A DNA stretch of 64,000 bases from JADJXM01 sp937967285 (GCA_050249535.1 JBFWQI010000025.1:22951-86950); one strand, 5' to 3'; counted from the stretch's first letter, positions 28,969-43,910 are shown. Notes: generated by a model from the letters alone, not told the origin. Translations and numbers: made by a program.

Positions 28969-30069
28969 ATGCTGTCACGAAGAGGATTTGTTCTCGGAGG
29001 GGTGGCGGCCGCCGGCGGAGCAGCGGCTCTGTCAGCCTGGTCGTATCAACGATCGGCTGCCGTCTGGAGAACCGCGGTCGAAGGGACCTGGCGTCACGCG
29101 CAATCGTTCTCGGATTCCGATATGAAAGTGAGACGAGAGCTGATCCGTTACGCCTCGCTGGCGCCTTCGAGCCACAACACACAGTGCTGGAGTTTCGGAA
29201 TCCGGAACGATGCCATCACCATCCGGCCGGATCTGACGCGCCGCTGTCCCGTTGTCGATCCTGACGACCATCATCTGTTTATCAGTCTCGGCTGCGCGGC
29301 GGAGAACCTGCTCCAGGCTGCCCCGGCCTTCGGCCTGATGGGAGAGACCGTCCTCGAAGGTCCCGAGAAGCAGATACGAATCGGACTCGGCCCGGCGCGC
29401 TCCAGTCAGACTGAACTCTTCAGAGCCATTACCGAACGCCAGTCGACAAGGTCCGAATACGACGGCCGCAAGGTCGATGCTGCGGCTCTCAGGCGATTGG
29501 AGACTTGCGCGCCCGTGGGCGACATCCAGATCGTCACCGACAAGTCCCGCATCGAAAAGATACTGGAATTCATTGTTGAAGCTAACACTCGGCAGGTTGA
29601 AGATCACGATTTCGTCGAGGAGCTCGTCAAATGGATCAGGTTCAGTCATGGGGAAGCGGTCGCGACAGGCGACGGCCTTTTCTCGGCGACATCAGGCAAC
29701 CCGGCGCTTCCGCGCACGATCGGCAAGGCGATGTTCAATCTAATTTTCAGCGCCGGAAGTGAAAACGATAAATATGCGCGGCAGGTGCGGAGTTCTGCCG
29801 GGCTGGCGATCTTCTCCTCGGAGCGCAGCGACTGGCAGCACTGGTTCGAGGTCGGGAGATGTTTCGAGCGGTTCGCTCTGCAGGCCGCCACGCTCGGCAT
29901 CCGCAACGCCCATCTCAATCAGCCGGTCGAAGTTCCGGAGCTGAGAGGCCAACTGGCTGACTATCTCGGACTGGGTGACCGCCGGCCCGATCTGATTGTC
30001 CGGTTCGGATACGGCGCTGCCATGCCGCGCTCGCTTCGCCGTCCGATCGATGAGATCATTGCTGCGTGA
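28969..30069 (+). CDS. Acg-like FMN-binding nitroreductase-fold protein, Tat signal
   Basis: A 366-residue protein from the ATG at 28969 with GGGAGGAGAG directly upstream. The N-terminus LSRRGFVLGGVAAAGGAAAL is Tat-like. Then comes a tandem nitroreductase fold as in the mycobacterial Acg family: RYASLAPSSHNTQCWSF, ERQSTRSEYDGRKV, SSAGLAIFSSE, GIRNAHLNQPVEVPELR. These proteins bind FMN but often lack clear reductase activity and may store flavin. The next gene, apbE, overlaps by four bases and transfers FMN to exported proteins, which fits a flavin-linked periplasmic role. Confidence 0.85.
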   Translation: MLSRRGFVLGGVAAAGGAAALSAWSYQRSAAVWRTAVEGTWRHAQSFSDSDMKVRRELIRYASLAPSSHNTQCWSFGIRNDAITIRPDLTRRCPVVDPDDHHLFISLGCAAENLLQAAPAFGLMGETVLEGPEKQIRIGLGPARSSQTELFRAITERQSTRSEYDGRKVDAAALRRLETCAPVGDIQIVTDKSRIEKILEFIVEANTRQVEDHDFVEELVKWIRFSHGEAVATGDGLFSATSGNPALPRTIGKAMFNLIFSAGSENDKYARQVRSSAGLAIFSSERSDWQHWFEVGRCFERFALQAATLGIRNAHLNQPVEVPELRGQLADYLGLGDRRPDLIVRFGYGAAMPRSLRRPIDEIIAA

Positions 30070-30986
30070 ACGATCCGGTCCTGACCCTTTCACTGCAGGC
30101 CATGGCCACGCGCTTCGAGCTTCTGCTCTCGGGCGGCGATCCGGTCAGGCTCCGCGCGGCCGGAGAAGAGGCCCTCGCCGAGATCGAGCGCCTCGAAGCC
30201 CAGCTCAGTTTTTATCGCCGCGACAGTGAGATCTACTGGATCAATCAGCGCGCGGCCTCGATCCCGGTTCAGGTCGATCCGCGTCTTTTCAGACTGCTTC
30301 AGCATTGCATCGAACTGACGGCTCTGACCGATGGAGCGTTCGACATCACCGTCGGCCCGCTGATGCGCGCATGGAAATTCACCGGCGAAGGCGGAGCGAT
30401 CCCGTCGCAGGACGATCTCGATGCCGCGCGGAACCTGACCGGCATCCACCTGATCACTCTCAACGAAGAAAATTTCACCGTCGGTCTGGCTCGTCCCGGC
30501 GTCGAGATAGATCTCGGCGGGTTCGGCAAGGGATACGCCATCGAGCGGGCCGTCGAACTGCTGCGCGAATACGGAGTCGACACCGCGCTCATTCACGGCG
30601 GGACCAGTTCGGTCTATGCCATCGGCAGGCAGCCCGACGGAGAGCCCTGGAAGATCGCGCTGAGCAGCCCGTTTCCGGATCATGCTCCGGTGGTTGTTCT
30701 GGAAGATCGCGCGCTCTCGGTCTCGGCCGTCCACGGCAAGTCGTTCGAGGCCGGAGGGAAGACTTACGGTCACGTCATCGATCCGCGGACAGGGCAGCCG
30801 GTCGATCGCGTTCTGGCCGCGGCAGTCACAGGCCCTTCGCCTTCGGTCTGCGAGGCGCTCTCCAAGGCGCTGCTGGTCCATGGCCCGGAATGGTCTGACA
30901 CCTTCAGGAATCGTTTCGAGAATTATCGGGCGAGTATGGCTCTCAGATCAGACCGTGGAGATGTGCTGGTTCACAGGTCTGAGTAG
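30066..30986 (+). CDS. apbE: FAD:protein FMN transferase
   Basis: A 306-residue ApbE-family protein, GTG start overlapping the preceding stop (GTGA). Motifs: MATRFELLLSG, FDITVGPLMRAWKF, EIDLGGFGKGYAIERAVELL, ALIHGGTSSVYAIG and HVIDPRTGQPV, which together form the FAD and magnesium sites. It attaches FMN covalently to Thr/Ser of partner flavoproteins on the periplasmic side. No lipobox or signal peptide is obvious in this short N-terminus. Co-translation with the Acg-like gene suggests that one as its partner, though the Acg-like protein has no recognised flavinylation motif that I could find. Confidence 0.92.
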   Translation: MNDPVLTLSLQAMATRFELLLSGGDPVRLRAAGEEALAEIERLEAQLSFYRRDSEIYWINQRAASIPVQVDPRLFRLLQHCIELTALTDGAFDITVGPLMRAWKFTGEGGAIPSQDDLDAARNLTGIHLITLNEENFTVGLARPGVEIDLGGFGKGYAIERAVELLREYGVDTALIHGGTSSVYAIGRQPDGEPWKIALSSPFPDHAPVVVLEDRALSVSAVHGKSFEAGGKTYGHVIDPRTGQPVDRVLAAAVTGPSPSVCEALSKALLVHGPEWSDTFRNRFENYRASMALRSDRGDVLVHRSE

Positions 30987-30995
30987 TGTCAGGTT

Positions 30996-31030
<35 letters not shown>

Positions 31031-31032
31031 AA

Positions 31033-31132
<100 letters not shown>

Positions 31133-31139
31133 TGATGAC

Positions 31140-31175
<36 letters not shown>

Positions 31176-31199
31176 GAGGAAATCGGGTCCGATGAATCC

Positions 31200-31643
31200 T
31201 TACAAAATCTTTCTCCTGAATCCGGTTTCAATGGCTTCGCTCGCGGAAACGCTTCTTTGCCTGACCAGTTGCGCCATCTGTTCGCGGCTGCAGGGCATGG
31301 CGCGCCAGACCGGCAGCACGCCGGCCAGACCGGGTTCGGACGCGATCCGGTCGGCGACCACAAGCAGTTGTGTCCGGCTGTTGGCTTTCGAATCGCGGAT
31401 CGCGTGCAGCGCTTCTTCAATCGTCTCGGGGCCGGCATCGAAGATCGCCATGTCCTGTTTCGTCCGGCAGGCCGCTCTCAATTCCTCGAGTGACGACACG
31501 CGGATGATCCGCACTTTCTGGCTGCCGAGTGCGCTTGACAGTTTCTCCAGCCTTTCGCGGCTGTCAGAGAAGATCAGCAGATTGCAGGCAGGCGCTTTGA
31601 GGGAAAGATTGCTCGAATTAAGGCTTCTGGTTGGCGATAACAT
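31200..31643 (-). CDS. Receiver-like (CheY-fold) small protein, function unknown
   Basis: A 147-residue protein with a GAGGAG site before its ATG. The pattern NLLIFSDSRERLEKLSSALGS, then IIRVSS, DMAIFDAG, QLLVVADRI suggests an alternating beta/alpha receiver fold, with an aspartate (FDAG) near the usual phosphorylation position. The threonine and lysine positions are not clear, so phosphorylation is uncertain. There is no output domain or partner kinase nearby. It is a single gene between the selC-side repeat and the mazG-side heptamer element. The assignment rests on fold-pattern reading only. Confidence 0.6.
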   Translation of the reverse strand: MLSPTRSLNSSNLSLKAPACNLLIFSDSRERLEKLSSALGSQKVRIIRVSSLEELRAACRTKQDMAIFDAGPETIEEALHAIRDSKANSRTQLLVVADRIASEPGLAGVLPVWRAMPCSREQMAQLVRQRSVSASEAIETGFRRKIL

Positions 31644-31757
31644 GGTTCGGCTCCTCGATACTTCCTAAAATACTCTGACGGACGGCTTCACGACTGATAA
31701 TCCGTCAGGGCCTCTCAGTTATTCCCACCGGTTTTCAATATGATTGGGCAATGATCG

Positions 31758-31868
31758 GTAGAAAGTAGAAAGTATAGAGCGGGCGTTGTGATTCGGGCAT
31801 GATAAGATCGAAGTCGGACCTGCGGATCAGGTTCAGCGCTTTCAACTTTCTACTTTTTACTTTCTACT
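31758..31868. repeat. GTAGAAA heptamer element, inverted arms
   Basis: Arm one 31758-31775, arm two 31846-31868, about 70 bases between, including GTTCAGCGCTTTCAAC, which resembles the centre of the copy at 15966-16113. Lies in front of mazG. Confidence 0.85.
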
Positions 31869-31877
31869 CACTATACG

Positions 31878-32699
31878 ATGAAATCCGACAAAACCCTACA
31901 AGATTTAATTGATTTAATGTCGCGTCTGCGAGCGCCGGACGGTTGCCCGTGGGATCGCGAGCAGACGTTTGCGACTCTCGGGCCGATGCTGATCGAGGAA
32001 GCGTATGAGGTGATCGAGGCGGCCGAGGCGGGCGACTGGCCTGAGCTGCGCGATGAGCTCGGCGATCTGATCTTTCAACTGGTCTTTTACGGCCAGATCG
32101 CCACTGAGGAGGGCCATTTCGATCTGAGCGAATCGATTGTGCGGGTGCATGAGAAGATGGTCAGGCGCCATCCGCACGTCTTCGGCGAGGAGAAGGTCGA
32201 GAGCACGGCCGAGGTTCTGTCGAACTGGGAAGCGATCAAGGCGGCCGAGCGTCAGGCTTCGGGAAGCGAGGAGAAGAATTCTCAATCGCTGCTCGACGGG
32301 ACGTCCGCGCGATTGCCGGCGCTGCTCGAGGCCTATCAGCTGACGACCAAGGCCGCGCGCGTCGGATTCGACTGGAAGGCCGGCGACGACATCTTCGAAA
32401 AACTCGCGGAGGAGATAGAAGAGCTGCGGGTCGAGGTGGCGAGGTCCGATCGCAGTCAGGAAGACCTGGCCGGGGAGATCGGCGATCTGCTCTTCGTCGT
32501 CACCAACATCGCCCGCTGGTACGGCGTCGAGCCCGAGACGGCGCTCAAGGCGACCAATCGAAAGTTCCGCAGGCGATTCGGACATATCGAAAAGCGAGTC
32601 GCCGAATCCGGAAGGCCGTGGACAGAGGTCTCGCTCGAACAGATGGACGCATACTGGGACGAGGCGAAATCGCGGGAGCGAAAAGATAACGATGATTGA
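31878..32699 (+). CDS. mazG: Nucleoside triphosphate pyrophosphohydrolase MazG
   Basis: A 273-residue house-cleaning enzyme that hydrolyses NTPs to NMP and pyrophosphate. The N-terminal MazG domain has RAPDGCPWDREQT, then the metal motif E40, E41, E44 ... E60, D63 (IEEAYEVIEA, RDELGDL). A second MazG-like half with EELRVEVARSD and AGEIGDLLFVVTN matches the two-domain E. coli type. It overlaps the next gene by eight bases. The start follows a heptamer arm by nine bases, so the leader is the repeat element. Confidence 0.95.
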   Translation: MKSDKTLQDLIDLMSRLRAPDGCPWDREQTFATLGPMLIEEAYEVIEAAEAGDWPELRDELGDLIFQLVFYGQIATEEGHFDLSESIVRVHEKMVRRHPHVFGEEKVESTAEVLSNWEAIKAAERQASGSEEKNSQSLLDGTSARLPALLEAYQLTTKAARVGFDWKAGDDIFEKLAEEIEELRVEVARSDRSQEDLAGEIGDLLFVVTNIARWYGVEPETALKATNRKFRRRFGHIEKRVAESGRPWTEVSLEQMDAYWDEAKSRERKDNDD

Positions 32700-33828
32700 G
32701 ATCGGCCGCATATCGGGATTCCGCCTGTTGGCGGCGCTTCTGCTGATAACGATCTCCGGGCAGGATCGTCCGGCTCCTCGGGAGGTAGCTCCCGGGGTGG
32801 AGCATTCCGTCATCCGGCGCGGGGATCAGACCGGTGCGGCGGGCAGGGACCGCTGGCAGATCAACCTGCTCGTCGTCGATCCCGCGAAGGCGACGATCAG
32901 GCTGGCTCAGGGAATGGATGAGGTCGCCGGGGCCGAAACGACCAGCTCGATGGCGGCGCGTCACGGCGCCGTGGCCGCGATCAACGGCGGCTACTTCCGG
33001 ACCACGGGCATCGCGCGCGGAGAGCCGGTCGGAGTGCTCTCGATCCGCGGCCGGATCCTCAGCGAACCGGTTCGTAATCGCGCGGCGCTCGTCTTCCGCG
33101 ATGAGGGCAACGGCATCAGGGCTGCTTTCAGCCGGATCTCGCTCGAAGCCGAACTGGCAGTCGGTCGCCGTTCCGCGATCAGGATCGACGGTTTCAATCG
33201 ACCTCGCGAAAAGGACGAGCTGATCGTCTTCACTCCGGAGTTCCACCGGACGACGCTGACCGGCCCCGACGGTCTGGAGCTGGAAGTCGTCGGCGGCAGG
33301 GTCGTCGCGCTGCACGAAGGCAGGGGAAGCCTTCCGGTGCCCCGAGACGGGCTCATCATTTCCGCCTCGGGAAGCGCGGCTGATAAACTCAAAACTGTGG
33401 TACGTAAAGGTTCTCGAATCGAGGTTCGGACGCGACAGCGGACGGATCCCGACGCCGGGTTCGAGCCCGATTTCATCCTCGGCGGAGGCCCCCGCCTGAT
33501 CGCGGCTGGCAGGTCTGTCATCGCGGAGGACGCATCGAGCTATGCCGAGGCCTTCTACACTACGCGGCATCCCCGGACCGCCATCGGTCGCCGTGCCGAC
33601 GGCCGACTGGTCCTTGTCACGGTCGACGGTCGTCAGCCCGCATTGAGCGTCGGGATGTCGATCGCAGAACTCGCCTCGCTGATGCTCGAACTCGGCTGCA
33701 CCGAGGCGATGAACCTCGACGGCGGCGGATCGACGACGATGGTCGCCGGCGGCCGGATCGTCAATTCGCCGTCCGATGCGACCGGCGAGCGTCCGGTCAG
33801 CGACGCATTGCTGGTTGTTCGCAGATGA
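32692..33828 (+). CDS. Phosphodiester glycosidase-family (NAGPA) protein
   Basis: A 378-residue protein with a short hydrophobic N-terminus (LLAALLLITISG), probably a signal peptide or anchor. The body is a phosphodiester glycosidase/NAGPA domain: AAINGGYFRTTG, ILGGGPRLI, RHPRTAIGRRADGRLVLVTVDGR, and GCTEAMNLDGGGSTTMV near the end. Bacterial members are linked to exopolysaccharide or cell-wall sugar-phosphodiester cleavage. The gene is nested in a tight set (mazG, this, DUF2064) with overlapping ends, so co-expression is likely though no common pathway is evident. Confidence 0.85.
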   Translation: MIEIGRISGFRLLAALLLITISGQDRPAPREVAPGVEHSVIRRGDQTGAAGRDRWQINLLVVDPAKATIRLAQGMDEVAGAETTSSMAARHGAVAAINGGYFRTTGIARGEPVGVLSIRGRILSEPVRNRAALVFRDEGNGIRAAFSRISLEAELAVGRRSAIRIDGFNRPREKDELIVFTPEFHRTTLTGPDGLELEVVGGRVVALHEGRGSLPVPRDGLIISASGSAADKLKTVVRKGSRIEVRTRQRTDPDAGFEPDFILGGGPRLIAAGRSVIAEDASSYAEAFYTTRHPRTAIGRRADGRLVLVTVDGRQPALSVGMSIAELASLMLELGCTEAMNLDGGGSTTMVAGGRIVNSPSDATGERPVSDALLVVRR

Positions 33829-34535
33829 GACCCGGAGGATCTGACTTGAAAGAAGCGCTCGTACTGATGGCCAAGGCCCCGATCGAGGGGCGTGTCAAGA
33901 CGCGACTGGCGGCGACGCTCGGCCCGGCCGAGGCCGCGGAGCTCTACGCCAACTTCCTGCGCGATATCTTCTTCATCATGGAGGTCGTGCAGGACGAACG
34001 CGAGGGGCTCTCGCTGGTCCTCTGTTACGCGGAGGAGGGAGACGAAGAGGCATTCGAGGAGATCGAGCGCGAGGGATCGCTCATGCTTCCTCAGCGCGGA
34101 GACGATCTCGGCGAGCGCCTGATCAACTGTCTCGACGATCTCTTCGATTTCGGCTTCGAATCGATCGTCGTCATCGGAGGTGACTCTCCGACGCTCCCGC
34201 CCGATCTGATCGGGGCCGGATTCGACGCTCTGGCGGGAGAGGCCGATGTGGCGCTGTTGCCCGCAATCGATGACGGGTACTGCCTGATCGGAATGAAGCG
34301 GACGCATCGCGAGCTTTTCACCGGAATTCCATGGAGCACGCCCGCCGTTCTCGATGAGACCCGCAAACGCGCCGCCGCTTCGAGCCTCGAACTGGTCGAA
34401 CTTCCGCCCTGGTATGATGTAGACTCTCCGGATGATCTCGAACGGTTGAGGGAAGAGCTGGCCGAGGACCGGACAGTCGCCGCGAATACCCGCAGGTGCC
34501 TGCGCCATCTCGATAAGCTCCGAAATAATCATTGA
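33825..34535 (+). CDS. DUF2064/TIGR04282-type glycosyltransferase
   Basis: A 236-residue protein with a nucleotide-sugar-transferase-like fold. LMAKAPIEGRVKTRLA at the N-terminus, VVIGGDSPTLPPDLI, and LLPAIDDGYCLIGMK match the DUF2064 family, whose members sit in arsenosugar and other glycosylation clusters. The ATG overlaps the preceding stop (ATGA); a TTG a few codons later is an alternative. No arsenic genes are nearby, so its substrate is open. Confidence 0.85.
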   Translation: MRPGGSDLKEALVLMAKAPIEGRVKTRLAATLGPAEAAELYANFLRDIFFIMEVVQDEREGLSLVLCYAEEGDEEAFEEIEREGSLMLPQRGDDLGERLINCLDDLFDFGFESIVVIGGDSPTLPPDLIGAGFDALAGEADVALLPAIDDGYCLIGMKRTHRELFTGIPWSTPAVLDETRKRAAASSLELVELPPWYDVDSPDDLERLREELAEDRTVAANTRRCLRHLDKLRNNH

Positions 34536-34559
34536 AAATCAAGGAAAAACACGACCCTG

Positions 34560-35822
<1,263 letters not shown>

Positions 35823-35825
35823 TCA

Positions 35826-36018
<193 letters not shown>

Positions 36019-36032
36019 ATTCCGGAGTATCC

Positions 36033-36665
<633 letters not shown>

Positions 36666-36670
36666 ATGGA

Positions 36671-36870
36671 TCAATCGCAAAGGCCGCGAGGTAGCAAAGG
36701 GGGATTAATCGCAAAGAACGCAAAGGTAGCAAAGGTTTTTTTGGAGATCAGTACCCGGGTTAATGCCCATTGGATGGGACCCGAATATTAATATCCATAA
36801 AAACCTTTGCTACCTTTGCGTTCTTTGCGATTAATCCCCCTTTGCCTCCTTCGCGGCCTTTGCGGTTAAT
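36671..36870. repeat. Family-C palindrome, inverted copy of the 24-kb element
   Basis: Arms of TCGCAAAGG-like units and CCTTTGCG-like units, core 36735-36802. The core is the reverse complement of 23948-24013 with one difference (AATATTAATATCC versus the perfect GGATATTAATATCC). It lies between alkA-like and lepA and includes the likely lepA promoter side. Confidence 0.9.
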
Positions 36871-36967
36871 TCTCCTTTGGATCTTCTTTTCTGGGGCTTT
36901 TGCTTTCCATCAGCTAAAAAGGTATTCTGACATCTTTCGATTTTGAGAATTTCGCTGACAGAGTTTT

Positions 36968-38760
<1,793 letters not shown>

Positions 38761-38764
<4 letters not shown>

Positions 38765-39444
38765 TCAACAGAGCCGTCATCCCGATCTTCCCGCTCAGTC
38801 TGGTGCAGTTTCCCGGCGCCCTGACTCCGCTCCACATCTTCGAGAACCGCTATCGCAAGATGATCAGCGACGTCATGGAGTCCGACAAGATCTTCGGCAT
38901 CATCTATCGACAGGATGAAATGATGCTCGATTCCGAGCAGATGCAGACGGGAAGCGTCGGGTGTTCGGTCGAGGTCGCAGTGGTCCAGGGACTGCCGGAC
39001 GGAAGGTCAAACATCCTCTGCGTCGGGATGTCGCGGTTCAGGCTGATCGAATATGTCGAGGGCGAGCCCTACCTGCAGGCCGAGGTCGAATATTTCGAGG
39101 ATGAACCGGCGCTCGAAGACCTGACGGAGGATTGCGAGGCTTCGAGAGCGCTCTTCGACCGGCTGATTTATGCCGCCCGCAGCCTGCGCGGCACGATAGA
39201 AAACGCAACCGAAGAGGTTCCCGAACTTCCGGACGATCCGCAGGCGCTTTCGATGATCCTCATCGCCTATCTCGATCTCGACCCGTCCGAGAAGCAGGAG
39301 TTTCTCGAGATGACCGATACCGCGCAGCGCATCTCCCGCATCCGGCAGATCCTCGAAAAACTCACCCGCGAGACCGAGCATCGCTCGATCATCCACAACA
39401 TCGCCAAAAAGAACGGCCACGGCGGCAAACCGCCCGAGATCTGA
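38761..39444 (+). CDS. Lon-substrate-binding-domain protein
   Basis: A 227-residue protein starting at GTG 38761, overlapping lepA's stop. It consists of a Lon N-terminal (LAN) domain only: IPIFPLSLVQFPGALTPLHIFENRYRKMI, GSVGCSVEVAVVQ, GMSRFRLIEYVEGEPYLQAEVEYFED, followed by a helical C-terminal region. There is no AAA or protease domain, so it is a stand-alone LON-domain protein of unknown role, perhaps a protein-quality adaptor. Co-translation with lepA hints at a translation-stress link. Confidence 0.88.
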
Positions 39445-39447
39445 ACA

Positions 39448-39576
39448 GGATTTTGACGCCAAGACTCCAAGTGGGGCCAAGAGGAAGAGATCAAGGGAAA
39501 GATGAGACGGAAGACGCCCAAACTATTCCGCCCTTAATCCACCTTGGCCTTCTTGGCGCTTTGGCGTCGAAAATCC
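39448..39576. repeat. GACGCCAAG / CTTGGCGCTTTGGCGTC palindrome (family D)
   Basis: Outer arms GGATTTTGACGCCAAG / CTTTGGCGTCGAAAATCC with inner GGGGCCAAGA / TCTTGGC-like units. Second copy of the element at 17473-17607, with an unrelated centre. It separates the convergent LON-domain and DUF167 genes. Confidence 0.85.
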
Positions 39577-39585
39577 AAAGAGAGC

Positions 39586-39876
39586 TCAGTCGCTATTGAT
39601 CGCTGCCATAAAATCGACGACCGAGACGCCCTCGATTCTGACGACCTTGTTTCTGGATGAGAGTCCGCTGATGATCGAGATGCGGGAGCGCGGGACCGAG
39701 AAGACCGATGAGAGCAGCCGGATCAGCTCTTCGTTCGCGGCGCCGTCGACCGGAGGCGCGGCAAGTCTGATTCCGAGCGCCCCGTCGATCTCGCCCGCCA
39801 GAGCGCTCCGCGACGCTCGCGGCCGGACGCGGACCGGGAAGGTAATGCAGTCTCCTCTGTCGCTGACTGCGATCAC
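39586..39876 (-). CDS. DUF167 (YggU-type) protein
   Basis: A 96-residue protein: VRVRPRASRSALAG, LGIRLAAPPVDGAANEELIRLLSSVF and SRISIISGLSSRNKVVRI are the DUF167 signatures. Function unknown; in many bacteria it lies downstream of yggT and yggS, exactly as here. The start lies three bases from the YggT stop, so it is co-transcribed with it. Confidence 0.9.
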   Translation of the reverse strand: MIAVSDRGDCITFPVRVRPRASRSALAGEIDGALGIRLAAPPVDGAANEELIRLLSSVFSVPRSRISIISGLSSRNKVVRIEGVSVVDFMAAINSD

Positions 39877-39879
39877 AGC

Positions 39880-40539
<660 letters not shown>

Positions 40540-40564
40540 AGTTGGGTTCCGTCTATCGTAAGTC

Positions 40565-41278
40565 TCAGTTCCGGGCGCCGAAGATCGCCGTGCCTATTCT
40601 CACCAGAGTCGCGCCTTCCTCGATCGCAACCTCGAAGTCGTGACTCATGCCCATGGACAGCTCTTTGAATTGCGGACCGACCGTGCCTGCCGCTACGGCC
40701 TCGTCGCGGAGCGCCCTCAACCGCCTGAAGAAAGGGCGGACCTCTTCGAGGTCTTCCAGAAACGGGGGGACGGTCATCAGACCGAGGAGCGACAGATTCG
40801 GCATCCGGGCGATCTGCTCGCAGACCTGCAAGGCTTCTCCGGCGTCGATTCCAGATTTAGATTCCTCTCCGCCGAGATTGACCTCGAGCAGGACGGGCAT
40901 CACCCGGCCGGTTTCCCCTGCGATCGCATCGATCCGCGCGGCCAGTTTGAGGCTGTCGACTGATTCGATGCAGTCGAAGAGCTCGACGGCCCGCCTCGCC
41001 TTGTTCGACTGCAGGTGGCCGATCATATGCCACTTCACGCCGCGTTCGCGGGAGATCCGTTCGAGTTCGGGGATCTTCTCCGCGGCCTCCTGGATGCGGT
41101 TCTCTCCAAGTATCTCCACGCCCGCTTCGATCGCGGTCAGGATCCTCTCCACCGGGACCGTCTTCGATACCGCGACCAGGCTGACATCAGCCTCGGCCCG
41201 ATCCGCGCGGCGGCAGGCGCCGGATATCCGCTCTCTGACGGCTTCGAGCCGCGCCTTGAGGGACTCAGCTTCGCTCAT
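40565..41278 (-). CDS. PLP-homeostasis protein YggS/PLPBP
   Basis: A 237-residue member of the YggS/PROSC family, an alanine-racemase-like barrel that binds pyridoxal phosphate. The PLP lysine is in LVAVSKTVPVERI; GENRIQEAAEKIP, WHMIGHLQSNKARRAV and LSMGMSHDFEVAIEEGATLVRIGTAIFG are present. It buffers free PLP and affects amino-acid metabolism. It heads the yggS-yggT-yggU transcription unit with 25 bases to the next gene. Confidence 0.95.
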   Translation of the reverse strand: MSEAESLKARLEAVRERISGACRRADRAEADVSLVAVSKTVPVERILTAIEAGVEILGENRIQEAAEKIPELERISRERGVKWHMIGHLQSNKARRAVELFDCIESVDSLKLAARIDAIAGETGRVMPVLLEVNLGGEESKSGIDAGEALQVCEQIARMPNLSLLGLMTVPPFLEDLEEVRPFFRRLRALRDEAVAAGTVGPQFKELSMGMSHDFEVAIEEGATLVRIGTAIFGARN

Positions 41279-41299
41279 GAATTTTCCGTTTCGACCGCG

Positions 41300-42520
41300 C
41301 TACTTCTTGTCCTTGGGTTCGACATAGCTCTGCCTGTGCTGGACGACCAGCAGTTTCGGATCGATCTTGTCTCCCAGCCCGACGATCTTGACCTGGATCT
41401 TGCGCCGCTTGCCTTCCCTGCGGGTGTTCGACGGAGAGTATCCGAGACTGTACATGTTCCGGACCAGCGCCGAGATCGACTGCATCACCGAGGGGATCTC
41501 GCCCGGGAAGGTGACGGGGAAGTACTGACCGCCGGTCGATGTGGCGAACGTCTTGAGCGTATTCTGGGCCTGAAGCAGCGTCATCCTGTCGGGAATGCCG
41601 TAGAGCTCAAGGCCGCGCCCCGGATCCAGCGCCTGATCAAAACGCTTGAGGAACATGTTTCCGGTTCCGATTACGTAAATCGGCACGCCGGAGTTCTCCA
41701 CGATCTTTCTCGCCTCGTCGTAATTGATCTTGCTGAACGTATCCAGTCCCGACGCGACCAGCAAAATCGCCGTCCTCGCATTGACTTCGTAGAGGCCCGC
41801 GTATTCGGTCTTCTCGGTCTGATTGTCCTCCAGCACCACGCTGTCGCCGACGCCGCCCCTCAGCACGAACTTGAGCGAATCGAAGAGATTGCTCTCGCTG
41901 AAGGCCGGATTGTTTCTGATCAGCAGATTGATGGCCGCCATCAGCTTGCCACGGTCGTCGGTGAAGTCCACCAGCGGAGTCGGCCTGATGTCATAGGCCA
42001 CGATCGAAATGAAGTCCTTGGGCTGGACGAAGGAGTTGACGAACTGATAGGCCGGGCGCAGGATCTCGATGCGTCCCGGTTCGAAGAATCCGCCCGTCGC
42101 GCTCCCCAGCAGATCGACCAGCTTGCTGTATTCGAGCAGCAGGACCATCGTTACCGGGGCCTCCGGCGTCGAGAAGTTCTCGAGGTCCTGCTTGACGCCG
42201 TCCTCGTATATCTCGAAGTTCTCCTTCCGCAACCCCTGCAGGATGCCGCCGGTCTTCTTGTTGTAGATGACCGCCTCGACGTTGACCAGATCCGTGCCGA
42301 TCGCGATGCTGGCCGGCGGAACAGTCTTGTCGACCTTCTTCTCCTCCTGCTTCTCCTGTTCCTGAGGATCCCCACTGGCCTTCGGATTCTTCTTCTGCTT
42401 CTCGGAGGTCTTCCGGCCCGCCTGAGCGAAAGCCGGCTCGCCCTCCGTCAAAAGCACCGGCCCGATGGCCAGTCCCATCACCACTACTGCCATCAGTAAC
42501 GCCGTTATTCTTCTCTTCAT
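41300..42520 (-). CDS. VWFA-related protein of the acidobacterial type, exported
   Basis: A 406-residue protein from ATG 42520, preceded by AGAGGAA; an in-frame TTG six bases earlier is less likely. It has a signal peptide (MKRRITALLMAVVVMGLAIG...FAQA), a Lys/Glu-rich linker, and a von Willebrand A domain: VNVEAVIYNKKTGGILQGLRK..., IYEDGVKQDLENF, and TAILLVASGLDTFSKINYDEARK. The MIDAS-type DxSxS is not clear (LEYSKLVD). This VWFA variant, with the opening NFEIYEDGVKQ, was first described from Acidobacteria, where it is numerous. The function, probably envelope protein interaction, is unknown. Confidence 0.88.
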   Translation of the reverse strand: MKRRITALLMAVVVMGLAIGPVLLTEGEPAFAQAGRKTSEKQKKNPKASGDPQEQEKQEEKKVDKTVPPASIAIGTDLVNVEAVIYNKKTGGILQGLRKENFEIYEDGVKQDLENFSTPEAPVTMVLLLEYSKLVDLLGSATGGFFEPGRIEILRPAYQFVNSFVQPKDFISIVAYDIRPTPLVDFTDDRGKLMAAINLLIRNNPAFSESNLFDSLKFVLRGGVGDSVVLEDNQTEKTEYAGLYEVNARTAILLVASGLDTFSKINYDEARKIVENSGVPIYVIGTGNMFLKRFDQALDPGRGLELYGIPDRMTLLQAQNTLKTFATSTGGQYFPVTFPGEIPSVMQSISALVRNMYSLGYSPSNTRREGKRRKIQVKIVGLGDKIDPKLLVVQHRQSYVEPKDKK

Positions 42521-43020
42521 ATTCAATTCCTCTTGTGCGGATCCATCGCCGCTTCAAACCAGTCAGCTCAGCCGACAGTTAATTCGTTCACAGGTCGATT
42601 CAGTGTATCAAATGCCGCACCTACATGAAAGTTGGCCGGCTTTCCAGCCTCGCCACTCCCTCCGCATCAGTAAAATTACTGAGCCATCCGAATTATTGAA
42701 CGCGGATTTACGAAATTTCGGATTTTCAGGTAAAAATAATCTTATGGCGATTGCTTGTAAGTGTTGACATTATTAGTTTTAGGGCTTCAGGGCCGCCTCG
42801 CTGGCTGATCGAGGTTGAAATCCCGGACGGAGGTATGCTAGTTTCTCGCATTGATTATGACGCTTGTCGTCGGGGGTTCTGTACCCTATTCCCCCCAACG
42901 GCGATCAAGTGGTGATTCTTAAATTATCGCACGCTGACAATATGTGCCCATTATCCAGTGTTGCTGATTCCGGCCGTGTTTCGCACTGCGTGCGGCCGGC
43001 GACACACGGGAGTCCTGACA
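42521..43020. other. Gene-free stretch of about 500 bases
   Basis: Divergent region between the VWFA and M23 peptidase genes. It holds a TTGACA at 42764-42769, but no good -10 follows at the usual distance. No hairpin or repeat was recognised. Confidence 0.4.
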
Positions 43021-43887
<867 letters not shown>

Positions 43888-43910
43888 CCTTCCGGACTTG
43901 AAACTTTATC

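Noticed and set aside
42764..42769. TTGACA -35 box upstream of the M23 gene
   Set aside because: No acceptable -10 hexamer at 16-18 bases; not enough to call a promoter.
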